Shown: positions 1 to 9,994, counted from the first letter of the stretch. The stretch is 64,000 nt of DNA from Corynebacterium jeikeium (GCF_000738265.1 NZ_JFCQ01000028.1:138648-202647); one strand, 5' to 3'. Notes: a model not told the origin generated them from the letters alone. Numbers and translations are program-made.

Positions 1-80
1 GCTTGTGGGGGGGTGGCGGGGTAGAGGGGTGCAGAGGGGTGTGGAGGAGGTGCGGAGGGGTGTGGAGGGGTGTGGAGGAG
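1..80. repeat. G-rich low-complexity tract
   Basis: Degenerate tandem units resembling GGGGTGTGGAGG fill the left end of the window and stop just before the first 122-bp palindromic element. A similar tract lies at about 455–540, so the pair of elements here is bracketed by G-rich simple sequence. No credible coding region is seen. Confidence 0.7.
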
Positions 81-84
81 GAGA

Positions 85-206
85 ATGTCGTTAGAACGGG
101 AATGCGTCGGCGCCGTCGCTGGCTCTCTAGAATCCAAAACCTTCTGACCTGCACTTATGTGGTAATAAAAATGGACCCCACTAACGTATTCCCGTTCTAG
201 CGACAT
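85..206 (+). repeat. 122-bp palindromic element, arm family A (copy A1)
   Basis: A 19-bp left arm (85–103) is the inverted partner of ATTCCCGTTCTAGCGACAT at 188–206, with one difference that would be a G·U pair in RNA. Between them lie a 43-bp variable stretch and a 41-bp core (147–187) that begins ACCTGCA and ends TAACGT. Arm, variable stretch and core have the same lengths in five other copies in this window. No coding potential is evident. Function unknown: a structured RNA, a protein-binding site or a small mobile element are all possible. Confidence 0.85.
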
Positions 207-218
207 CTGCGGGTAAAG

Positions 219-237
219 AAGTCCGATCTAGCGACAT
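219..237 (+). repeat. Solitary family-A arm
   Basis: A third copy of the family-A arm, in the variant containing CGATCTAGCGACAT, follows the core-proximal arm of element A1. It sits 31 bp from it, end to end, about three helical turns. It has no inverted partner of its own nearby. Confidence 0.65.
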
Positions 238-312
238 CTGCAGGCGTGCATGGGGGATTGGCGTCCAGGCTGTGTCGAACTGGTCCCAAGTTGGACGCCT
301 CGGTGGGGTTAA

Positions 313-434
313 GTGTCGGAAAAGTTGCAAAATGCTCGGAGGCGTACCGGCAAGAAGGACCTGAAAGCTCCCTGACCTGCATATTTACATTAATGACAAG
401 TTATGCCAATAGCGTTCTGCAACTTTTCCGACAT
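313..434 (+). repeat. 122-bp palindromic element, arm family B (copy B1)
   Basis: The left arm at 313–331 and the right arm TCTGCAACTTTTCCGACAT at 416–434 are inverted repeats with few mismatches. The 41-bp core (375–415) begins ACCTGCA and carries TTTACATTA, as in the other copies. The arms differ wholly from family A except for the outer ATGTCG/CGACAT. Total length and core offset equal those of A1. Confidence 0.85.
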
Positions 435-454
435 TTACCAAAGGTGGAGTGCGG

Positions 455-540
455 TTCCGGAGGTGCGAGGTGTGGCGGTGTGGAGGGGCGAGGTGTGGAG
501 GGGCGAGGCGTGGGGCGGTGAGGCGGCGGGGTTGGGGGCG
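455..540. repeat. G-rich low-complexity tract
   Basis: Degenerate repeats of GGCGAGGTGTGGAGG type lie between element B1 and the 3' end of the lipoprotein gene. They resemble the tract at 1–80. No gene is supported here. Confidence 0.6.
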
Positions 541-562
541 AATTGGCGCGTGGTGACTGGGA

Positions 563-952
563 TTAGTCCACGTGGTCAGCGACCTCGACGTTGTAGTGGA
601 CGTTGTCGCCATCAACGGAGTCCACGGTGACATCAACGCTGATGGAATCGCCAGAATGATGCAGCTTGCACTCTAACTTCGCGCCCTCTTCTGCCTTCAG
701 TCCGCTAGGGCACTCGATGCGCTCGGGCTTGCGACCAACCTCTTTCTCCAGGGAATCGGAGATGCCCTTCTCCACGTCTTCCTTGGCGACTTCCCGATCG
801 CTAAGCAAGGAGCAGGCACTCAAGCCAGTGATAGCCAGCGCGCCGGTAAGGAATGCTGCGCCGATGCGCTTCGACATGCGGGTAGAAATGCCGGTAGAAG
901 TGCCGACAGGAGTGCGGGCAGAAGTGCCGGCAGAGGTGCGGGTGATGTTCAT
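563..952 (-). CDS. DUF4333-type secreted lipoprotein
   Basis: Small exported lipoprotein. From Met26 the sequence MSKRIGAAFLTGALAITG is a classic lipoprotein signal, ending in lipobox LSAC, so the mature protein would begin at that Cys and be anchored to the outer face of the membrane. The C-terminal ~80 residues resemble the actinobacterial DUF4333 domain: IECPSGLKAEEGAKLECKL followed by a beta-rich DVTVDSVDGDNVHYNVEV segment. Function is unknown. The start is uncertain: residues 1–25 are encoded by about 12-bp degenerate tandem repeats and look like an upstream extension, so the true start may be at 877 (104 residues). Neither start has a convincing ribosome site. It points away from gltS. 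Confidence 0.7.
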   Translation of the reverse strand: MNITRTSAGTSARTPVGTSTGISTRMSKRIGAAFLTGALAITGLSACSLLSDREVAKEDVEKGISDSLEKEVGRKPERIECPSGLKAEEGAKLECKLHHSGDSISVDVTVDSVDGDNVHYNVEVADHVD

Positions 953-1246
953 GGGGTCGCGGTCTCTTTCTCTTGTTTGTGGTCAAGCAGTCGTGGTGTG
1001 GGATGCCAGGCGCTGGCGTTATGTTCCTCGAGTGTGAACTGCTACACAGTCCGAACTTACCGCACACACAGCTTCAGCACCGGGGCTCGGCAAGCTCACA
1101 GCACCGGGGCTCCACCACTACCGCCGCTGGGGTGTCGGCCGGGTGGAACGAGGGGGCGTCAAGAATAAGGTGCGATAAGCTACCAGAACCAACAAGGCGC
1201 GCAGAGCAAAAAGAGAATACACACAGAATAGAAAAGGGGAGCCTGC
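953..1246. other. Intergenic region between divergent lipoprotein gene and gltS
   Basis: Promoter-bearing gap between two divergent genes. It contains a 14-bp direct repeat CAGCACCGGGGCTC at 1075–1088 and 1099–1112, and a purine-rich ribosome-binding site AAAAGGGGAG just before the ATG at 1247. No further gene, hairpin terminator or known riboswitch was recognised. Confidence 0.5.
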
Positions 1247-2608
1247 ATGGACTTACGGTCTTTGACCTACTGATGGACGTCGGCATGATTTCGGTGCTGC
1301 TGATTATCGGTACGTTCATGAGGCGCCACTTCGAGTGGTTCCGCAACCTGCTGATCCCCGCGCCGATCACCGCAGGCCTGCTAGGCCTGATCTTCGGCCC
1401 GGAGGTGCTGGGGTGGATGCCGTTCTCTGGCGCGCTGGGCGACTATTCCACAGTGCTGATCGCGGTGGTGTTCGCCTCCATGCCGTACAGCATGACCTTC
1501 GCCTCCAAGGATGCCTCGAAGGCGAAGAACATGTGGGCCTTCTCGACCTCCATGTTCCTGGGGCAGTGGGGACTGTTTATCCTGCTTGGCCTGCTGCTTT
1601 TCGCTCCGGTATTCGGCGCCCCGGAGTGGTTCGGCATGATGTTGCCCGTCGGTTTCGTCGGCGGATTCGGTACTGCCGCGGCCGTCGGCGGCGCGTTTGG
1701 GGATATGTGGTGCGGACGCCGCCATGTCCCTGGGCTTCACCTCAGCGACCGTCGGCACGCTGGCCGCCATCATTGGTGGAATTATCTTCGCGAACTGGGG
1801 TATCCGCACAGGCCGGACGTCCACGCTGCCAGAGAAACTGCCGTGGGAGCTGCGCTCTGGCCATATCGAGGATGAGGACAAGCAGCCCTCCATTGGCCGC
1901 GCCACCACGAACCCCTCCTCGATTGAGCCGCTGGCTCTGCACGCGGGCTTCATCGTCGTGACCGTCATGTTCGCCTACATCGGCCAGCAGATCATTGGCC
2001 ACTTCTTCCCGGAAGTATCGGTGCCTCTGTTCGCCCTGGCTTTTGTGGTGGGCATTGGCGGCAAGGTGTTCCTGCACGTCATTAAGCGCCCGAAGTACCT
2101 GGACCAGCAGACGGTGAAGTCCATCTCTGGCGCGTCGACGGACTTCATGATCGCCTTCGGTATCGCCTCCATTAAGCCGGACGCGGTGGCGGACTTCCTG
2201 GTGCCGCTGCTGATCCTGTTTGTCCTGGGCATTGCATACTGCTGTGTTTTCTTCTTCGTCTTCGCCCCGCGGTTTTTCGGCGACCAGTGGCTGGAGCGCG
2301 GCATCTTCGGCTGGGGCTGGGCGACCGCGGCCGTGGCCACGGGTATCGCCCTGCTGAAGATCGTGGATCCGGACCTGAAGTCCGGCACGATGAACGAATA
2401 CGGCATCGCCTACGTGGGCTTCGCACCCTTTGAAATTGGCATGAACATCGTTGCTCCCATCGCCGTGATCGCCGGGTTTACCTGGGGTATCGGCGGAATC
2501 GCAACCGTCTTCGCGATAGCCGTTATCCTTTTCGCCGCTTTCCGGGGATGGTTCCCCAAACGCACCGGCAGACGGCCTGGAAAGGCATCAGCGCACCAGG
2601 GGCCCTAG
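1247..2608 (+). pseudogene. gltS: Sodium:glutamate symporter (GltS family), two frameshifts
   Basis: Encodes a GltS-type membrane carrier for sodium-coupled glutamate uptake, about 450 residues if intact. The reading frame is broken twice. The ATG at 1247, with a good Shine-Dalgarno six bases upstream, opens a frame that stops after MDLRSLTY, while the family-like sequence (LTVFDLLMDVGMISVLL) is in another frame, as if one base were lost near 1254. At about 1708 an extra T in ATGTGGTGCGGAC shifts the frame again; removing it restores GAFGDMGADAAMSLGFTSATVG, a segment typical of the family. The two shifts compensate, and the hydrophobic helices continue to the C-terminus. Either the gene is a recent pseudogene or the assembly has two indel errors; no other damage is visible. 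Confidence 0.8.
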
Positions 2609-2619
2609 ACTTGGCAACT

Positions 2620-3507
2620 ATGAGCAACTCTTCTGCGCAACAGCAGCCCGCCAGCCCCTTCGTCTCCGGCGCGGAGATGCTAGAGGCCTTCCAGCGAGGC
2701 GAACGCATGACCGTGATCGACTCGCACTGGGCGCGCACCGAAAACAGCGCCTGGGAAGCCTACGTCGGGCAGCACATCCCCGGCGCCATGTTCTGCAACC
2801 CCTTGGTGCACTTGGCCTCTATCCCGTCCCGCCACAAGGGCCGCAACCCGCTGCCCGAGCCTGAGCGACTGCAGAAGAGCTTTGATGATTGGGGCATTAC
2901 GGATGGTCGCCCTGTGTACATTTATGACGCCGGCGCCAACCTCTATGCGGCTCGCGCATGGTTCATTTTCCGCTGGGCAGGCGTGCAGAACGTCCGCATC
3001 CTGGACGGCGGCACCGGCGCATGGGAGGCCGCGGGCGGGGACGTTGCCGGTGGTATCGGCGCCCTGCGCGGCCGCGGAAACGTGGAAGTTCGCCCGGGCA
3101 GCATGCCCACCCTGAACCTCGAGGAAGTGGACGAGTGGCGTGAACAGCGCATCTTGGTGGATGCCCGCGAGCGCTCCCGCTATTCCGGCCAGAAGGAACG
3201 CTTCGACCACCAGGCGGGGCGCATCCCCGGGGCAATCAACATCCCGGTCAAGGAGCTTTTCAACAATCAGAGCACGCGCGATAGTAGCGCCAGCGGCCGG
3301 GTGAAGACTCCGGAGGAGATCCGCCAGATCCTCGCGGACAACGGTGTGACCAGTGGCGATGACGTGTGCGTGTACTCCGGCTCTGGGCTGCACTCCTCGC
3401 TGTTTATCGCAGCGATGGAATACGCAGGCCTGCCCGGGGCAAAGAACTTCGTCGGCGGATGGTCGCAATGGTCCGCTTCTCCCTCGCGCCCCATCGAGCG
3501 CGACTAG
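2620..3507 (+). CDS. Two-domain rhodanese-like sulfurtransferase lacking the active-site Cys
   Basis: A 295-residue tandem rhodanese protein of the thiosulfate/3-mercaptopyruvate sulfurtransferase type. The N-terminal domain has VIDSHW and HIPGA, and the C-terminal domain has LVDAR, HQAGRIPGA and GGWSQW. The catalytic loop, normally YCGSGVT or similar, reads YSGSGLHSS: the sulfur-accepting Cys is Ser253 (TCC at 3376–3378), one base from TGC. A Cys three residues earlier is outside the loop. Persulfide transfer by the usual mechanism should therefore be lost, so the protein may be inactive or have another role. The start at 2620 was chosen because it lies just after gltS and gives the normal N-terminus; an upstream extension would overlap gltS. 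It is probably co-transcribed with the EIIA-like gene 11 bp downstream. Confidence 0.85.
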   Translation: MSNSSAQQQPASPFVSGAEMLEAFQRGERMTVIDSHWARTENSAWEAYVGQHIPGAMFCNPLVHLASIPSRHKGRNPLPEPERLQKSFDDWGITDGRPVYIYDAGANLYAARAWFIFRWAGVQNVRILDGGTGAWEAAGGDVAGGIGALRGRGNVEVRPGSMPTLNLEEVDEWREQRILVDARERSRYSGQKERFDHQAGRIPGAINIPVKELFNNQSTRDSSASGRVKTPEEIRQILADNGVTSGDDVCVYSGSGLHSSLFIAAMEYAGLPGAKNFVGGWSQWSASPSRPIERD

Positions 3508-3518
3508 ACTCTGCGGAT

Positions 3519-4001
3519 ATGGATCCTGTTGTGACCCCGCTGCCGGGAACCGCCACCAGTCTTTCCTCCGTACCCGATCCCGTTCTCGCCACCGGTACCA
3601 TCGGTGCTGGTGTTGCGGTGATTCCGGATGCTGGCGTGGAAGTTGTGCAAGTGGTCGCGCCCGTCAGCGGGGTGGCCAGGCGGGTGGCGCCGCACATGTT
3701 CGTGATCCAGACCCAGCGCGCGGAGGGGGACGACGGCAGCGACGGCCAGCCGTCGGTTTTCATGCAACTGGGAGTGGACACGGGTCGCCTGAACGGCCAG
3801 GGCTTCGACCTGCACATCCAAGAGGGCGACATCGTCCGCCAAGGCACTCCCATATGTACGTACACCCCCAGGGAATTGGGCCGGATGGGGTTCGACCCGA
3901 TAGTGATGGTGGTGGGGTTGCAGATGGGGGCGTCCGAAATAAAAGTAGACGTGATCCCCGGCGAACCAGTTATGGGCGGCGACAACCTGTTCTGGGTGTA
4001 G
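3519..4001 (+). CDS. EIIA-Glc-like (PTS IIA) protein with altered phosphoacceptor
   Basis: A 160-residue free-standing domain of the glucose-type PTS EIIA fold (Crr/PTS_EIIA_1). Recognisable motifs are APVSGVARRV, GTIGAGVAVIP, LGVDTGRLNGQGF and IQEGDIVRQGTPI. In active EIIA the phosphorylated His lies in a stretch such as VHFGIDT; here it is MQLGVDT, Gln83 (CAA at 3765–3767). The first, non-phosphorylated His appears kept in APHMF. The protein could bind partners but should not carry phosphate by the known mechanism. No EIIB, EIIC, HPr or EI gene is nearby. It follows the Cys-less rhodanese by 11 bp, so two proteins with lost catalytic residues are neighbours. Family assignment is firm; role unknown. 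Confidence 0.8.
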   Translation: MDPVVTPLPGTATSLSSVPDPVLATGTIGAGVAVIPDAGVEVVQVVAPVSGVARRVAPHMFVIQTQRAEGDDGSDGQPSVFMQLGVDTGRLNGQGFDLHIQEGDIVRQGTPICTYTPRELGRMGFDPIVMVVGLQMGASEIKVDVIPGEPVMGGDNLFWV

Positions 4002-4034
4002 GGGACGCACAAGGCACAAAGGTATAAACGCACA

Positions 4035-4493
4035 ATGGCGCGTAGGTTTCTAAGCTTCTTTTCGGTCGTTGGCATGCTGCTGGGGATGTCCCGTGCGGTG
4101 GATCTGCTGACCCCGCAGCAGTTGCAGCTTGTTGCTGGAATTTACTTCGCGCTACTAGTGGCGCTGCAGGCCTGGCCACTGTTCACAACGCAGCGCGGCA
4201 ACTATGGGCACCGGCGGCACCCGGTGAACCGCATGTACACCTGGCTGGGCAGCATCGGGCTGGCCGGAACGCTGCTGCTGGCGCTGGTTTTCTACGCTTA
4301 TTCTTCGATTTGGTTGATCACTCTGGCGGGGTCCTTGATGTTTACGGGCATCGTCGGGGCGGGGGTGTTGGCGTTCTTCGCTACGCCGTGGAACGACTGG
4401 TCAACCCGCCGCGGCTTTGCCGATGAGGAAGACCCCTACGCCCGTGAGGACGAGCCCGTGAAGGACGTGTGGGATAACTCGTTTAGCGCCTAG
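4035..4493 (+). CDS. Small integral membrane protein, function unknown
   Basis: A 152-residue protein with about four hydrophobic segments: residues 5–20, 30–47, 70–90 and 92–115. It has an acidic cytoplasmic-looking tail (DEEDPYAREDEPVKDVWD). A short basic loop GNYGHRRHPVNR separates the second and third segments. I recognise no named family; it looks like a conserved corynebacterial membrane protein. An AAAGG ribosome site lies about 11 bases upstream of the ATG. It is 33 bp downstream of the EIIA-like gene and may belong to the same transcript. The next gene is convergent. Confidence 0.7.
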   Translation: MARRFLSFFSVVGMLLGMSRAVDLLTPQQLQLVAGIYFALLVALQAWPLFTTQRGNYGHRRHPVNRMYTWLGSIGLAGTLLLALVFYAYSSIWLITLAGSLMFTGIVGAGVLAFFATPWNDWSTRRGFADEEDPYAREDEPVKDVWDNSFSA

Positions 4494-4530
4494 GGGGCGG
4501 GCTCGGGGTTGGCGGGTTACGGGTGGGCTT

Positions 4531-5415
4531 CTACAGTCCGTGCTTCCGGTTGATCAGCCAGTGCATCGCTGCGGTCGGCAGCACGCGCGAGAGAGGGAAA
4601 ACCACCGGCGCCATTGAGCCCGTCGCGTACAAGGGTTTCGGGCGCGCGGCGGTGATGGGCTTGAGGATTTCCTCGGCCACGCGCTCGGCGGAGATGCCGT
4701 TGGCCTCGTTGTTATCCAGGTTCTTCAGCATGGTGGTGAACTCCGCGCCATAGGGGCCGTCCAGGTCGACGTATTTTGTGCGCCGGGCGGACAGTCCGGT
4801 GTTGATGGATCCGGGTTCGACGACGGAGATGCCCACCCCGTACGGCCGTACCTCGCGCCGGGCGGCGAATGCGAAGCCCTTGATTGCGGCCTTTGAGGCG
4901 ACGTAGCTGCTGCGGTAGGCCAGCGGGAAGCTGCCTAGCATCGAGCCGACCATGACGATGCGCCCGGCCCCTCGTTTCCGCATTTCCGGAAGGATTTTCT
5001 TTGTGACGCCAACCTGTCCCAGCACGTTGATCTCAAATAGACGGTGCAGGGCATCGTCGGGGAGCTCTTCCAGGGGGCCGGATTGGCTTTCGCCTGCGTT
5101 GTTGACCAGCACGGTGGGCGGGCCGAAGCGGAGGGCGCTGGCGGCGAACTCGTCGATGCTGGCGGGGTCGGCGAGGTCGAGGGGGAGGTAGTCCACCCCG
5201 TCGACGGGGTCGGTGATGGTGTCGGGGTTGCGGCTGGTGCCGATGATGCGGTCGGGGGCGTAGGAGTGAGCGCCGGAGTGGGTGTTGGTTTTGAGCTGGG
5301 CAAGGGCGGCGACGGTCGCGCGGCCGATGCCGGAGGAGGCCCCGGTGACAATCGCCACGCCACCGTTGACGGCGGGTAGGGAGGTGTGGGGAAGGAAGCT
5401 AGGAAGTTTTGCCAT
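4531..5415 (-). CDS. Short-chain dehydrogenase/reductase
   Basis: Classical SDR of 294 residues. It has the NAD(P)-binding motif TGASSGIG near residue 23, the structural VLVNNAG motif, a catalytic Ser in GSMLG and the YVASK catalytic Tyr-Lys pair. A late segment (PTAAMHWLINRKHG) resembles lipid- or steroid-active SDRs, but the substrate is unknown. Start was taken at 5415 (MAKLPSFLP); an in-frame ATG at 5472 would add 19 residues. It is divergent from the glycine riboswitch/gcvP transcript, and the two share the promoter region. Confidence 0.85.
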   Translation of the reverse strand: MAKLPSFLPHTSLPAVNGGVAIVTGASSGIGRATVAALAQLKTNTHSGAHSYAPDRIIGTSRNPDTITDPVDGVDYLPLDLADPASIDEFAASALRFGPPTVLVNNAGESQSGPLEELPDDALHRLFEINVLGQVGVTKKILPEMRKRGAGRIVMVGSMLGSFPLAYRSSYVASKAAIKGFAFAARREVRPYGVGISVVEPGSINTGLSARRTKYVDLDGPYGAEFTTMLKNLDNNEANGISAERVAEEILKPITAARPKPLYATGSMAPVVFPLSRVLPTAAMHWLINRKHGL

Positions 5416-5484
5416 GCTCAATATTTTGGCGGCTGTAGTGGGGGTATGTTGCCGGAATGCGATTTTCCTCATTGTTTGGATTCT

Positions 5485-5513
5485 TTAGTGATCCGCCACA
5501 CGACCGCTATGAT
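5485..5513 (+). promoter_or_regulatory. Candidate promoter of the gcv leader
   Basis: TTAGTG (5485–5490) and TATGAT (5508–5513) are separated by 17 bp and lie about 40 bp upstream of the first glycine aptamer. The placement suits a sigma-A promoter driving the riboswitch leader. No experimental support. Confidence 0.45.
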
Positions 5514-5550
5514 GTGGGAGAAAACTGCATATACTTTTGCCGCTTTTAGC

Positions 5551-5760
5551 TGTGGTGGGAGAGGCCCGGCGCCTGATGCGCGCCGGCCGCCGACGGAGCA
5601 ATTCCTCCCCGGGACACTCTCAGGCCCCAAGTACCGTCGCAGTGAGGCAACTCTGGAAAGACCTGCGCGCAGTCGTGTGCACGCGGGCGCCGAAGGAGAA
5701 AAGCCGGGTTCCCCGGGTGAAGCTCTCAGGCACAAGCGACAGAGTGGGGAGGGCTCCCTT
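5551..5760 (+). promoter_or_regulatory. Tandem glycine riboswitch upstream of gcvP
   Basis: Two glycine aptamers lie in tandem in the gcvP leader. The first carries GGGAGAGG, GCCGACGGAGCAA, CTCTCAGGC and GAGGCAACTCTGGA. The second carries GCGCCGAAGGAGAAA, CTCTCAGGCACAAGCGACAGAG and GGGGAGGG. These are the conserved blocks of the gcvT-type glycine riboswitch. The second aptamer ends about 40 bp before the gcvP start, leaving room for a switch acting on translation or early termination. In known cases glycine binding turns the glycine cleavage genes on. Confidence 0.93.
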
Positions 5761-5800
5761 TAACGACCGTGCACTTACGACCGGAAAGTCCCTAAAAGCC

Positions 5801-8776
5801 ATGTCAACTGCAGCTACTCGCCGCAATTCCGCCCCCTTCGTCCAGCGCCACATTGGCCCGAACCAGGCTGATACCCAGGAGATCCTGTCTTACCTGGGCT
5901 ATGAATCCACCGCCGCGCTGGCTGACGATGCCCTGCCGAAGTCCATCCGCCAGGCCGACCCGATCGGCCTGCCGGACGCCCTGGATGAGACGGACACCCT
6001 GGCCGCCCTGCGCGCTTTCGCCGACAAGAACGTGCAGAAGCAGCAGCTGATCGGCAATGGCTACTACGACACGATCACCCCGGCCGTGATCCGCCGCAAC
6101 GTGGTGGAGAACCCGGGCTGGTACACGGCCTACACCCCCTACCAGCCGGAGATTTCCCAGGGTCGCCTCGAGGCTCTGCTGAACTTCCAGACGATGGTGC
6201 AGGACCTGACCGGCCTGCCGGTCGCGGGTGCCTCGCTGCTGGACGAGGCCACCGCTGTGGCCGAGGCCGTGCAGCTAATGGCCCGCGGCAATGCGAAGGC
6301 CTTCAAGAAGGGCGGCGCGGTGCTGCTGGATTCCTCCCTGCACCAGCAGTCCATCACCGTCACCCTGGCGCGCGCCGAAGCCGCGGGCATTCCGGTGGAG
6401 GTTGTTGACCTGGACGGCGACAACGACAATGACGCTGACGGCAATAACGCTGGCGCCGTGTTCGAAAACTACGAGAACCCGGTCGGCGTGGTGCTGTCCA
6501 ACCCTGGCTCCACGGGCCGCGTGCGCGACCTGTCCAGCGTGATCTCCGCAGCAAAGGAGACCGGCGCCCTGGTAACGGTCGCCTGCGACCTTCTGGCCCA
6601 GGTGCTGCTGACCTCCCCGGGCTCCCAGGGCGCGGACATCGCCGTCGGCTCCGCACAGCGCTTCGGCGTGCCACTGTTCTTCGGCGGCCCGCACGCTGGC
6701 TTCATCTCCTGCACCGAGGCGCTGCAGCGTAAGCTGCCGGGCCGCATCGTGGGCGTATCCGTGGATGCCGAGGGCACCCCGGCCTACCGCCTGGCCCTGC
6801 AGACCCGCGAGCAGCACATTCGCCGCGACAAGGCCACCAGTAACATCTGCACCGCCCAGGCTCTGCTGGCCGTCGTCGCCGGTTTCTACGCGGTCTGGCA
6901 CGGTCCGGCCGGCCTGCGCGCCATCGCCGAGGGTATCCACGCTCGCGCGACCGCCCTGGCCGTCGGTCTGTCCGAGGCTGGCCTGACGCTGGCGCACGAC
7001 ACCTTCTTCGACACCGTCACCGTTGACGTGTCTGGTTCTTCTCTTGGGGACGCCCCTTCGGCTCTGCGCGCTGCAGCCGAGGCAGGCTACAACCTGCGCC
7101 AGGTTAACGATTCCTTCGTCGGCATCTCGGTCGGCGAGTCCACCACGGACGAGGACATCGCCAAGCTGATTGAGGTTCTGGGATCCCGTACCGGCGAGGT
7201 CACCTCCGCAGGCTTCGACATCACCGCCGGCCCGCTGGCCGAGGCTGGCGTGCTGCGCCCGGCTGACGAGGAGATCCTGACCCACCCGATCTTCACTTCC
7301 ATCGACTCCGAGACCCAGATGATGCGCTACATGCGCAAGCTGGCTGACCGCGACCTGGCGCTGGATCGCACGATGATCCCGCTGGGTTCCTGCACCATGA
7401 AGCTGAACGCGGCCGTCTCTATGGAGCCGATCACCTGGCCGGGCTTCGCGGGCATCCACCCGCAGGTCCCGGCCGAGCAGGCCCAGGGCTGGCTGGAGCT
7501 CATCGAGGATCTGGAGGAGCGCCTGGCGAAGATCACCGGCTACGCCAAGGTCTCCGTCCAGCCGAATGCGGGCTCCCAGGGCGAGTTCGCGGGTCTGCTG
7601 GCGATTCACCGCTACCACCAGTCCCGTGGCGATGACCAGCGCGATATCGTTCTGATCCCGGCTTCCGCCCACGGCACCAACGCTGCCTCCGCCGCACTCG
7701 CCGGCCTGAAGGTTGTGGCCGTGAAGAACGCCGAGGATGGCTCCATCGACGTGCCGGACCTGGAGGCGAAGCTGGAGAAGTACGGCGAGCAGACCGCCGC
7801 CATCATGCTGACCTACCCCTCCACCCACGGCGTGTTCGAGGAGCAGGTCCGCGACGTTTGCCAGAAGGTGCACGAGGCCGGCGGCCAGGTGTACGTCGAC
7901 GGCGCTAACCTGAACGCCCTGGTCGGCCTGGCCCAGCCGGGCGAGTTCGGCGGCGACGTATCCCACCTGAACCTGCACAAGACCTTCACCATCCCGCACG
8001 GTGGTGGCGGCCCGGGCGTTGGCCCGGTCTGTGTTGCCGAGCACCTGATCCCGTTCCTGCCGACTGACCCGAACGCCGATGTGGTTGAGGGCGACGCCGC
8101 ACTGCAGACCGGCCAGCCGGTCTCCGGCGCCCGGTACGGCTCCGCTGGCGTGCTGCCGATCACCTGGTCCTACATCGCCATGATGGGTGACGAGGGCCTG
8201 ACCGAGGCCTCCCGCATGGCGCTGGTGAACGCCAACTACGTTTCCCGCAAGCTGGAGGAGTACTTCCCCACGCTGTACAAGGGCGACACCGGCCTAGTGG
8301 CCCACGAGTGCATCCTGGATCTGCGCGAGCTGACGAAGGCCTCCGGCATCACCGCCGAGGACGTGTCCAAGCGCCTGATGGACTTCGGTTTCCACGCCCC
8401 GACCCTGGCCTTCCCCGTCGCCGGCACCCTCATGGTGGAGCCGACGGAATCGGAGGACAAGGGAGAGCTGGACCGCTTCATCGAAGCGATGATCACCATC
8501 CACGGCGAGATCCAGGAGGTCATCGACGGCAAGGTCACCGCCGAGCAGTCCGTTCTGCGCCACGCGCCATTTACCGCTTATTCTGTTGTGCGGGACGACT
8601 TCGAGGAAGCTGTATCCGGTGGACACTTCAGCCGCGCCAAGGCCGCCTACCCGGTGGCCAGCTTGCGGCACACCAAGTACTTCACCCCCGTGCGTCGTAT
8701 CGACAATGCCTATGGCGACCGCAATCTCGTGTGCACCTGCCCGCCCCTGGAAGACTTCGCGATCAACGAAGACTAG
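5801..8776 (+). CDS. gcvP: Glycine dehydrogenase (decarboxylating), P-protein
   Basis: The P-protein of the glycine cleavage system. It decarboxylates glycine with PLP and passes the aminomethyl group to lipoyl-GcvH. The 991 residues match the fused homodimeric form (E. coli about 957). The N-terminal half begins near [14 protein letters not shown], and the C-terminal half carries the PLP lysine in [19 protein letters not shown] 5801 was chosen because it gives the standard N-terminus and lies just after the riboswitch; the longer frame would run through the aptamers. It is followed by gcvT 48 bp downstream. A stretch of Asp/Asn-rich codons ([13 protein letters not shown]) forms a small inserted loop. 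Cytoplasmic. Confidence 0.97.
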   Translation: MSTAATRRNSAPFVQRHIGPNQADTQEILSYLGYESTAALADDALPKSIRQADPIGLPDALDETDTLAALRAFADKNVQKQQLIGNGYYDTITPAVIRRNVVENPGWYTAYTPYQPEISQGRLEALLNFQTMVQDLTGLPVAGASLLDEATAVAEAVQLMARGNAKAFKKGGAVLLDSSLHQQSITVTLARAEAAGIPVEVVDLDGDNDNDADGNNAGAVFENYENPVGVVLSNPGSTGRVRDLSSVISAAKETGALVTVACDLLAQVLLTSPGSQGADIAVGSAQRFGVPLFFGGPHAGFISCTEALQRKLPGRIVGVSVDAEGTPAYRLALQTREQHIRRDKATSNICTAQALLAVVAGFYAVWHGPAGLRAIAEGIHARATALAVGLSEAGLTLAHDTFFDTVTVDVSGSSLGDAPSALRAAAEAGYNLRQVNDSFVGISVGESTTDEDIAKLIEVLGSRTGEVTSAGFDITAGPLAEAGVLRPADEEILTHPIFTSIDSETQMMRYMRKLADRDLALDRTMIPLGSCTMKLNAAVSMEPITWPGFAGIHPQVPAEQAQGWLELIEDLEERLAKITGYAKVSVQPNAGSQGEFAGLLAIHRYHQSRGDDQRDIVLIPASAHGTNAASAALAGLKVVAVKNAEDGSIDVPDLEAKLEKYGEQTAAIMLTYPSTHGVFEEQVRDVCQKVHEAGGQVYVDGANLNALVGLAQPGEFGGDVSHLNLHKTFTIPHGGGGPGVGPVCVAEHLIPFLPTDPNADVVEGDAALQTGQPVSGARYGSAGVLPITWSYIAMMGDEGLTEASRMALVNANYVSRKLEEYFPTLYKGDTGLVAHECILDLRELTKASGITAEDVSKRLMDFGFHAPTLAFPVAGTLMVEPTESEDKGELDRFIEAMITIHGEIQEVIDGKVTAEQSVLRHAPFTAYSVVRDDFEEAVSGGHFSRAKAAYPVASLRHTKYFTPVRRIDNAYGDRNLVCTCPPLEDFAINED

Positions 8777-8824
8777 GGATAGCTGGAGCTGAGGGCGTCA
8801 CAAAGAGAAGAAGGAGAGCAAGAG

Positions 8825-9985
<1,161 letters not shown>

Positions 9986-9994
<9 letters not shown>

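Noticed and set aside
85..434. The 122-bp elements as ordinary intrinsic terminators
   Set aside because: Arms are 84 bp apart with a conserved core and lack T-runs. They lie at varied positions relative to genes, including directly before GH76.
6275..8044. Large open frame antisense to gcvP
   Set aside because: A shadow of GC-rich codon use in gcvP; no recognisable protein. Similar antisense frames over nrdF, metE, cysN, fpr and ackA were rejected for the same reason.
8794..8808. Recurring GGCGTCACAAAGA-like string (also near 44571 and, changed, in a coding region at 59394)
   Set aside because: Only two close matches, in unrelated contexts, one being part of a normal ribosome-site region. 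Not distinguishable from chance.
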